A DNA stretch of 14,199 nucleotides, taken from the NCBI GenBank assembly GCA_900549685.1, contig UROX01000054.1, positions 1 through 14,199 of the forward strand. The letters run 5' to 3'. The notes under the pieces are model-generated. The model did not search any database, was not told the origin of the DNA, and saw only the letters and a list, made by a program, of their open reading frames with translations. Positions 1-5,255 of the stretch are shown here, in pieces (position 1 is the first letter of the stretch; each line of letters starts with the position of its first letter). Source of the DNA: an uncultured Alistipes sp. (GTDB lineage: Bacteria > Bacteroidota > Bacteroidia > Bacteroidales > Rikenellaceae). The position numbers and the translations under genes were made by a program.

Positions 1-1018
1 CGATCTGGACATTGTCATGGCCGACCTGCTGAGACGGACGTCCAAGAAGGTGATTCTCGGCGTCAATAAAGTGGACAACAACGACCTGATCTACGGCTCG
101 CACGAATTCTATTCGTTCGGGCTGGGGCAGCCCTACTGCATTTCGTCGATGAGCGGCAGCGGCACGGGCGACCTGATGGACGCCGTGCTGGAGGCTTTGC
201 CCGAGGACGCCGGGACGGAGACGTTCGAGGACCTGCCCAAATTCGCCGTCGTGGGACGGCCCAACGTGGGCAAGTCGTCGCTGACCAACGCGCTGCTTGA
301 CCGCGAGCGCAACATCGTCACGCCGATCGCCGGCACGACGCGCGATTCGATCCTGACGCGCTACAACAAGTTCGGGATGGATTTCTACCTGATCGATACG
401 GCGGGTTTGCGCAAGAAGGCCAAGGTGACCGAAGACCTCGAATTCTACTCGGTGCTCCGTTCGGTGCGCTCCATCGAGTCGTCCGACGTCTGTATCCTGA
501 TGATCGACGCTTCGGCGGGGGTCGAGTCGCAGGACATGAATATTTTCAGTCTGGCCGTGCGCAACAAGAAGGGATGCGTGATCGTCGTCAATAAGTGGGA
601 CCTCATCGAGAAGGACAACAACACGATGAAGGAGTTCACGACCGAAATCCGCCGCCGGATCGCGCCGTTCGACGACGTGCCTGTCGTCTTTACGTCGGTG
701 CTCAACAAGCAGCGCATTCTGGACGTGTTGCAGACGGCCATGCGGGTCTATCATTCGCGTGTCCGCAAGATCTCCACGTCGGCGCTCAACGACTACCTGC
801 TGCCGATCATCGAGGAGACGCCGCCGCCTTCGACCAAAGGCAAGTATATCCGCATCAAATACGTGACGCAACTCGCTTCGCCCACGCCGGCGTTCGCGTT
901 TTTCGTCAATCTTCCGCAGTACATCAAGGACGGTTACCGCCGTTTCCTGGAGAACAAGATCCGGGAACGTTGGGATTTCTCCGGCGTACCTATCCAGATT
1001 TTCTTCCGGCAGAAATAG
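1..1018 (+). CDS. der: Ribosome biogenesis GTPase Der (EngA), 5'-truncated by the window edge
   Basis: Der is a tandem-GTPase-domain protein that binds the 50S subunit during late assembly. The reading frame is open from base 2, so the gene begins before the window. About 338 codons are visible of a family length near 440, so roughly 100 residues, including G1-G3 of the first G domain, are missing. Visible first-domain parts are NKVD (G4) and a SSMSGSG G5-like loop. The second G domain is complete: GRPNVGKS P-loop at visible residues 85-92, GTTRDS (G2), DTAG at 132-135, NKWD at 197-200. The C-terminal KH-like domain follows and ends in FFRQK before a TAG stop. The ATG at base 17 is an internal methionine, not the start. 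The next gene starts 46 bases downstream on the same strand with no terminator between, so cotranscription is likely. The family identity is unambiguous. Confidence 0.97.
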   Translation, partial: DLDIVMADLLRRTSKKVILGVNKVDNNDLIYGSHEFYSFGLGQPYCISSMSGSGTGDLMDAVLEALPEDAGTETFEDLPKFAVVGRPNVGKSSLTNALLDRERNIVTPIAGTTRDSILTRYNKFGMDFYLIDTAGLRKKAKVTEDLEFYSVLRSVRSIESSDVCILMIDASAGVESQDMNIFSLAVRNKKGCVIVVNKWDLIEKDNNTMKEFTTEIRRRIAPFDDVPVVFTSVLNKQRILDVLQTAMRVYHSRVRKISTSALNDYLLPIIEETPPPSTKGKYIRIKYVTQLASPTPAFAFFVNLPQYIKDGYRRFLENKIRERWDFSGVPIQIFFRQK

Positions 1019-1064
1019 CGGAGGCCGGGCCTTATAGATGTCGAATCCTTCAATCGCATTCGAA

Positions 1065-2654
1065 ATGAAAAAAACGATTTGCCTGCTCGTCTCTCTTCTG
1101 CCGCTATGCGGAGCGCTGTCCGCCCAGCCGGATCGGGGCGTCTGGGCCGATCCTTCGGTCGGCGGCCGGGGCAAAGCCGATCCCCGGCCCGAATTCATCA
1201 GCTATCATACGCGAGAACTGGCCGAGGCGGGCGATCCCGACAAGGCGGCCCATTATCTCTCGCTGGAAGGCAAATGGCGGATGAACGTCTCGACGACGGC
1301 TCTCGGCGGAGAGCCGGGCTTTTCGCGGCCCGGCTATCCCGTCTCGTCGTGGAGCGAGGTCGGGATGCCCAATCTCGCCTTCTCGCCGGAGGCGTTTCCT
1401 GCCGAGGGGGCTGTTCCCCCGGCCCTGCCCGCCGAGATTCCGCTGGTGCAGTACCGGGCTGTGATCGACATTCCCTATCTGTGGCTCGACCGCGAGCTGT
1501 TTCTGCATATCGAGGGCGTGGGCAGCGCCTATACGCTGCTGGTGAACGGCCGTGAGATCGGATACAGCGACGATTCGCGCACGCCGGCCGAATTCCCGGT
1601 TTCGGAGGCCGTGACCGACGGACTCAATACGATCGGTATCGAAGTGTACGGTTACTCCGCGGGCGACTGGATGGAGACGCTCGTGCCGCGCATGAAGCCC
1701 GGCACGCTCGGCAAGGTGTACCTCTATTCCCAGCCCAGGCTGCGGATCGAGGATTTCGTTTTTACGACCCGGGGCGACTCGGCCCGGGTGAACGGCGTGG
1801 TCGATTTCACCGTCGTGATGGCCAACTCCTATCGCAATGCCGAGAAAATCACGCTCGGGTACGATATTTACTCTTCGGCCGGCAAGCTGCTGACCTATAA
1901 CCTGATCGAACGCGAAATACCGGCCGAGAGCACCGATACGATCCGCTGTCGCGAGATCCTGTCCCAGGCGATGAAAAGCCGCTGGTCGCCGGCAACCCCC
2001 TCGCTCTACAAACTGATGCTCTATACCCGTCGCGACGGACGCATCACCGAATACATCCCGCTGCGGTTCGGATTCAACGAGACCGAATTGCGCGACGGCG
2101 AGTTGTGGATCAACGACAAGAAGGCCCAGCTCGAAGCCGTCGATTACGACGCGGCGTCGGACCGGGCCACGACCGAGCGTCAGCTCAAAGCGCTCAAGGC
2201 TCAAAAGATCAACACGATCTGCGTGAGCTATCCCCAGCCCGAGTGGTTCTACGATCTGTGCGACCGGATCGGCTTTTATGTCGTCGATCAGGCCAATATC
2301 AATGCCGGCTTCCGCAAGGACGACCGGAACGTGGGCGGATCGGTGGCCAACGATCCCGCTTTCCTGCCGCATTTCATCGACCGTGTGGCCGTCATGCAGG
2401 GGCGCAGCAAGAACCACACGTGTGTCGTGGCGCTGTCGTTGGGCGGGGAGTGCGGCAACGGCTACAACTTCTATAAGGCCTACCGGTGGCTCAAGGAGGC
2501 CGATTCGCTCCATGCGGTGACCTACCGCGACGTACAGGGCGAATGGAACAGCGATTTCGAATTTCCCCGGACCCGAGATGCCCGGCAGCTGCTGAACGCC
2601 GTTTCGGCCAAAACGTCGGCCGCGCCGAAAGCCAAAACCGCCGCCCGCCGATGA
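1065..2654 (+). CDS. Secreted GH2-fold (LacZ-like) protein with a degenerate, truncated catalytic domain
   Basis: I chose the ATG at 1065 over the in-frame ATG at 1038 because it gives a clean signal peptide (MKKTICLLVSLLPLCGALSA-Q); the product is 529 residues. The order of domains follows LacZ-type glycoside hydrolase family 2: a jelly-roll sugar-binding domain (LSLEGKWRMN; then GREIGYSDDSRTPAEFP, compare LacZ VGYSQGSRLPAEF), an immunoglobulin-like domain, and the front of a TIM barrel (FYDLCDRIGFYVVDQANI; VALSLGGECG). The acid/base glutamate position is kept (E462). The DEANIETHG metal-ligand segment of LacZ reads DQANINAGF here, the CSHYP histidine is serine (CVSYP), and the histidine-rich NRHEHHP segment is absent. 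The chain ends 67 residues after E462 in an Ala/Lys/Arg-rich tail, before the nucleophile strand expected about 76 residues after the acid/base. I infer a non-hydrolytic carbohydrate-binding or structural role, periplasmic or surface. The stop overlaps the rlmH start by four bases, suggesting translational coupling. Confidence 0.85.
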   Translation: MKKTICLLVSLLPLCGALSAQPDRGVWADPSVGGRGKADPRPEFISYHTRELAEAGDPDKAAHYLSLEGKWRMNVSTTALGGEPGFSRPGYPVSSWSEVGMPNLAFSPEAFPAEGAVPPALPAEIPLVQYRAVIDIPYLWLDRELFLHIEGVGSAYTLLVNGREIGYSDDSRTPAEFPVSEAVTDGLNTIGIEVYGYSAGDWMETLVPRMKPGTLGKVYLYSQPRLRIEDFVFTTRGDSARVNGVVDFTVVMANSYRNAEKITLGYDIYSSAGKLLTYNLIEREIPAESTDTIRCREILSQAMKSRWSPATPSLYKLMLYTRRDGRITEYIPLRFGFNETELRDGELWINDKKAQLEAVDYDAASDRATTERQLKALKAQKINTICVSYPQPEWFYDLCDRIGFYVVDQANINAGFRKDDRNVGGSVANDPAFLPHFIDRVAVMQGRSKNHTCVVALSLGGECGNGYNFYKAYRWLKEADSLHAVTYRDVQGEWNSDFEFPRTRDARQLLNAVSAKTSAAPKAKTAARR

Positions 2655-3124
2655 ACATCGATCTGATCGTGATCGGCAAGACCGATTCGTCCGAAGTACA
2701 GGCGCTGGTCGCCGGCTACCTCAAACGGCTGAACTTCTATACGAAGGTGACGCTCGTGACGCTGCCCGATCTGAAAAACACGCGCCATATCTCGGCCGAG
2801 AGCCAGAAACGGCAGGAGGGCGAAATGTTGTTGCGCCAGTTCGCCGACGGCGATTATGTCGTTCTGCTCGACGAGAAGGGGGACGAGATGCGTTCGATCG
2901 ATTTCTCGATGTGGCTCCAGAAGCGGATGAACAGCGGTCTGCGCAGGCTCTGTTTCGTTATCGGCGGACCCTACGGGTTTTCGAAAGAGGTGTATGCCCG
3001 TTCCGACGGGAAACTGTCGCTTTCGCGCATGACGTTTTCCCACCAGATCGTCCGGGCCATTTTCGCCGAACAGCTTTACCGGGCTTTCACCATCATCCGT
3101 AACGAACCGTATCATCACGAGTAG
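2651..3124 (+). CDS. rlmH: 23S rRNA (pseudouridine1915-N3)-methyltransferase RlmH
   Basis: RlmH is a small SPOUT (knotted) SAM-dependent enzyme that methylates N3 of pseudouridine 1915 in helix 69 of 23S rRNA on assembled 70S ribosomes. The product is 157 residues, the usual size (E. coli 155). Recognisable parts are the N-terminal strand IDLIVIGKT, the LDEKGDEMRSIDFS segment, the SAM-binding loop FVIGGPYGF (GGPYG at residues 105-109), and the diagnostic C-terminal block MTFSHQIVRAIFAEQLYRAF ending in NEPYHHE. The start ATG at 2651 lies inside the stop of the upstream GH2-like gene (ATGA); the longer open frame from 2486 only reads through that gene out of frame. No Shine-Dalgarno is visible, consistent with Bacteroidota and with coupled re-initiation. 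It shares a strand and probably a transcript with der. Confidence 0.97.
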   Translation: MNIDLIVIGKTDSSEVQALVAGYLKRLNFYTKVTLVTLPDLKNTRHISAESQKRQEGEMLLRQFADGDYVVLLDEKGDEMRSIDFSMWLQKRMNSGLRRLCFVIGGPYGFSKEVYARSDGKLSLSRMTFSHQIVRAIFAEQLYRAFTIIRNEPYHHE

Positions 3125-3567
3125 GAGGATGTCGTGCATTCGGGGTGCAAGTCTCGTCCTGATTCTCTCCGGCCTCCGCTTTCGTTTCGCGTGTATGTGC
3201 GGACGTTTCCGCAAATGCAGTCCGACGCACCGGTCGTCTCTCCGAATCGAAACCACGGTCCGATAAGCCGAAAGGTGGCTGTGAGCGTCGTTCGTCAGGC
3301 GTTTTTTTCGTGTTTTTCGAATATCCTTTTTCGAAGAAGAGGGTGTTCCGGGGGCTGTTCGATGGAGCGCTTTCCTGTTGTGCTTTCGTATGCTTCGGGC
3401 AGACATTGCTTTGGGAGCGTTTTTCGCTGCCGCGATTGCCTGGGAACAAGTCGGGAAACAGGGTGCCTGTCGGTCGAAAACGTTCGGCATCGTTCGATGT
3501 GCATCCCGTTCTGTTTCCCGGTTGCTCAGGCGTATGCCGTCGGTCGCAGGTCCGGGACAGAGGGGAA
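3125..3567. other. Convergent intergenic region, 443 bases, no gene recognised
   Basis: This gap lies between the ends of rlmH (plus) and the aspartyl protease gene (minus), so terminators for both are expected. Open frames cross it on both strands, but their translations are rich in Arg/Ser/Cys and show no family resemblance. Visible structures are a small hairpin at 3198-3213 (TGCGGA-CGTT-TCCGCA), a seven-T run at 3302-3308 on the rlmH-sense strand, and a separated 10-bp inverted repeat listed on its own. The hairpin is too far from the T run to make a textbook intrinsic terminator. I see no tRNA, promoter or small protein that I can defend. Confidence 0.6.
3452..3520. repeat. Separated inverted repeat, possible terminator or mRNA 3'-end hairpin
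   Basis: CGGGAAACAG at 3452-3461 is the exact reverse complement of CTGTTTCCCG at 3511-3520, with a 49-base spacer. The spacer can add a few pairs (GGGTGC with GCATCC, using one G-U). The structure lies 48 bases beyond the stop codon of the minus-strand aspartyl protease gene, where a 3'-end hairpin would sit. There is no T tract immediately after either arm on either strand, so its role as an intrinsic terminator is uncertain. Confidence 0.4.
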
Positions 3568-4893
3568 TCATTTCCGGACCCGGACGGACATGCGGTCGAA
3601 ATCGATGGTTATCTCGTCGAGCGGCCGGATGAAATCCATGCCCAGTGCACCGTCTTCGTCGGGCAACTGCATCGAGAGCACCGGCTGCGTATTGACGTCG
3701 ATGTTTTCGATCTCGCAGACGGTTTTTCCCACTTTGAGCCGGAATACGGGTAGCGTGTAGACCGGCATATCTTCTATCGTGCCGCCATATCCGCCGTGAC
3801 TCACCGTGTCTTTCCGTCCGGCGGCTTCGATCTGCGCCTTGTGTTTTTCGTAATAGTGCACGTGCAGGTCGGCCCGGGCGTTGCCCGTATCGAAATGGAA
3901 AAGAAGCCGCTCGTTCCCGCGCTCCGACAGGGCTTCGATATAGGGCTGTCCGTTTTCGATCATCAGGTTGCTGCCTTTGCGCGGCGCGGACGTCCGGTTG
4001 CGGGGAAATACGATTCTGCCCGCCCGGGGATACAGCCGCACCTCTCCGGTCGCCCGCAGGAAGTCGAGTCCCAATATGGCGTCTATGTGCAGAATCGTGT
4101 CGGCGGTCGCTCCGGAAGGCATGACGATGAAGACGGGATTGCGGTATACGATGTCGCCCACCGTGAGGCTGTCCGTCGTTCCGATTTTCGCTATCTGATT
4201 GCCTATGCCGCTGGCGAGGATCGAGTCGCCGACGATCCGGATGCCGGCCTCGCGGGCGAAACGTTCCGAGACGAAGGCTCCGGCCGCACAGCCCGTGTCG
4301 AGGATGAAGCTGTGCTGCCCCCCTCCGATACCGACCGTCACATAGGGCAGATAGCCTTTGATTTCGCCCCGATAGCGGATCGGCTCGATCCGGAGCGGGA
4401 TTTCCGTGTCGGTTTCCGGCCGGACGAGTCGCGGGGGCGGTATTTCGCGCAGCAGGTCGAGCCGTCGGTGGAGTTGCGTGTGGGCGGGGAGGTCTTTTTC
4501 GGAAACATAGGGCTGTACGTCGGCCAGAAATTCGGCCAGCAGGTCGGCGCCCCGTCCGTACTCGCCCCGGCGCCCGAGAATTTCGCTGCGGAAGTAGACC
4601 AGACTGGCCGTCGTGGCGAACCCCGTCTCCTGCCGGTGGAGCCGGAGTAGCGTGTCGATGCCTGCGAGAGCGCTCTCGTCCCGGTTGAAGAAGATGTCGG
4701 TCAGCGTCCCGGCCAGTCTGCCCAGTGCGGGCGAGGCGTTCCTGCGTAGCGAGGGCAGTTGCCGTTCCAGGGCGAACCAGTCGCTCAGTTCGATCAGTGC
4801 GGCTATTTCGCGGTCGTTGTGTTGAGCCTTCATTCCGGAGACCCAGCATGCGAAGGCGATGCAAAACGTAAGGATCCGAAGTGGCATAGTCAT
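3568..4893 (-). CDS. Secreted retropepsin-like aspartyl protease family protein with two DTG domains
   Basis: The start is ATG at 4893 (MTMPLR...), or 4887 two codons on. Either gives a signal peptide, PLRILTFCIAFACWVSGMKA-Q, whereas the 34 residues the open frame could add upstream are polar and unlike a secretion signal. The product is 441 residues. Residues about 25-170 are helical and TPR-like (LAGTLTDIFF, EYGRGADLLAEFL). Two aspartyl-protease half-domains follow: FILDTGCAAG with catalytic-type D199, closing with ILGLDFLRATGEVRLYP, and LLFHFDTGNARADLH with D335, closing with ALGMDFIRPLDEITIDF. One chain therefore carries both DTG motifs, as in pepsin-like enzymes, each half resembling the retropepsin-like families common in Bacteroidota. 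Location is probably periplasm or outer envelope; the substrate is unknown. It is downstream of the lyase gene on the same strand, but a 362-base gap with a strong hairpin suggests its own transcription. I could not find a convincing promoter. Confidence 0.88.
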   Translation of the reverse strand: MTMPLRILTFCIAFACWVSGMKAQHNDREIAALIELSDWFALERQLPSLRRNASPALGRLAGTLTDIFFNRDESALAGIDTLLRLHRQETGFATTASLVYFRSEILGRRGEYGRGADLLAEFLADVQPYVSEKDLPAHTQLHRRLDLLREIPPPRLVRPETDTEIPLRIEPIRYRGEIKGYLPYVTVGIGGGQHSFILDTGCAAGAFVSERFAREAGIRIVGDSILASGIGNQIAKIGTTDSLTVGDIVYRNPVFIVMPSGATADTILHIDAILGLDFLRATGEVRLYPRAGRIVFPRNRTSAPRKGSNLMIENGQPYIEALSERGNERLLFHFDTGNARADLHVHYYEKHKAQIEAAGRKDTVSHGGYGGTIEDMPVYTLPVFRLKVGKTVCEIENIDVNTQPVLSMQLPDEDGALGMDFIRPLDEITIDFDRMSVRVRK

Positions 4894-5255
4894 CGTTTCG
4901 GTGTTTGGCGGCCGTATCCTTTGAAGCGCTGTCGCCGGAGTATCGGGATTTCCCGATCCGTCTTGTTGTTTTGTCCGCGGTTTTCGGCAGTACATTCGGC
5001 ATTTCGTTCCTGTTCGGACGAGGACGGACTGCCCGACAAGTGCCGGTCCGGGAAGGATACGGTCGTTCCGGTTGCAATGTTATGAAAAAACGGGACCAAT
5101 TCCTATGCCGAAACAGGGAAACCGTTTCCGGACCTTGCGGTCGGACGGTTTCCCTGTTTCGACGGTCGGGGGTTCCGGTAATAGGATCGGTCCGCCGTTT
5201 TTCCTGTCGCAGCCTTCCCAGTTCCGTGTGGTCGCGGCGGAGCCGGGTGAGTGCG
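4894..5255. other. Intergenic region, 362 bases, between lyase 3' end and protease 5' end
   Basis: Both flanking genes are on the minus strand, so this region should hold the lyase terminator and the protease promoter. The clear element is the large hairpin at 5109-5161, listed separately. A weak resemblance to the Bacteroidota -7 box exists at 5075-5082 (TAACATTG on the minus strand), but the nearest upstream TTG is only about 14 bases away instead of 19-21, so I do not call it a promoter. A six-T run (minus strand) lies at 5085-5090. I see no gene here: the open frames across it are Arg/Ser-rich and match nothing I know. Confidence 0.6.
5109..5161 (-). terminator. Large perfect hairpin, 17-bp stem, likely 3' end of the lyase transcript
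   Basis: CGAAACAGGGAAACCGT at 5109-5125 is the exact reverse complement of 5145-5161. The 19-base interior can extend the stem with GACC-TTGC-GGTC (5131-5142) plus flanking C-G pairs. It starts about 95 bases after the lyase stop codon in the direction of lyase transcription. No U tract follows directly; on the minus strand a six-T run occurs about 18 bases beyond the stem. It may be a Rho-independent-like terminator, an mRNA-stabilising 3' structure, or both; the assignment to the minus strand comes from gene context only. Confidence 0.55.

Noticed and set aside
1038..1064. Upstream in-frame ATG at 1038 as the start of the GH2-like gene
   Set aside because: It would put nine extra residues (MSNPSIAFE) in front of an otherwise canonical signal peptide beginning MKKT at 1065.
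1104..2513. Long minus-strand open frame of 469 codons opposite the GH2-like gene
   Set aside because: It is exactly antisense to a gene with a signal peptide and GH2 motifs; its translation has no recognisable motif. Long antisense frames are expected in GC-rich coding DNA.
3295..3310. T run 3302-3308 as an intrinsic terminator of rlmH
   Set aside because: No stable GC-rich stem ends directly before the T run; only a 4-bp pairing (AGCC/GGCT) is seen nearby.
2522..5077. Very long minus-strand open frame of 851 codons
   Set aside because: It crosses the antisense of rlmH, the convergent gap and a different frame of the protease gene. The translation is Arg/Pro/His-rich low-complexity sequence without family features.
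5075..5099. Possible promoter for the protease gene (TAACATTG with an upstream TTG)
   Set aside because: The spacing is about 14 bases instead of 19-21, the -7 box has a mismatch, and the implied leader would be about 180 bases.
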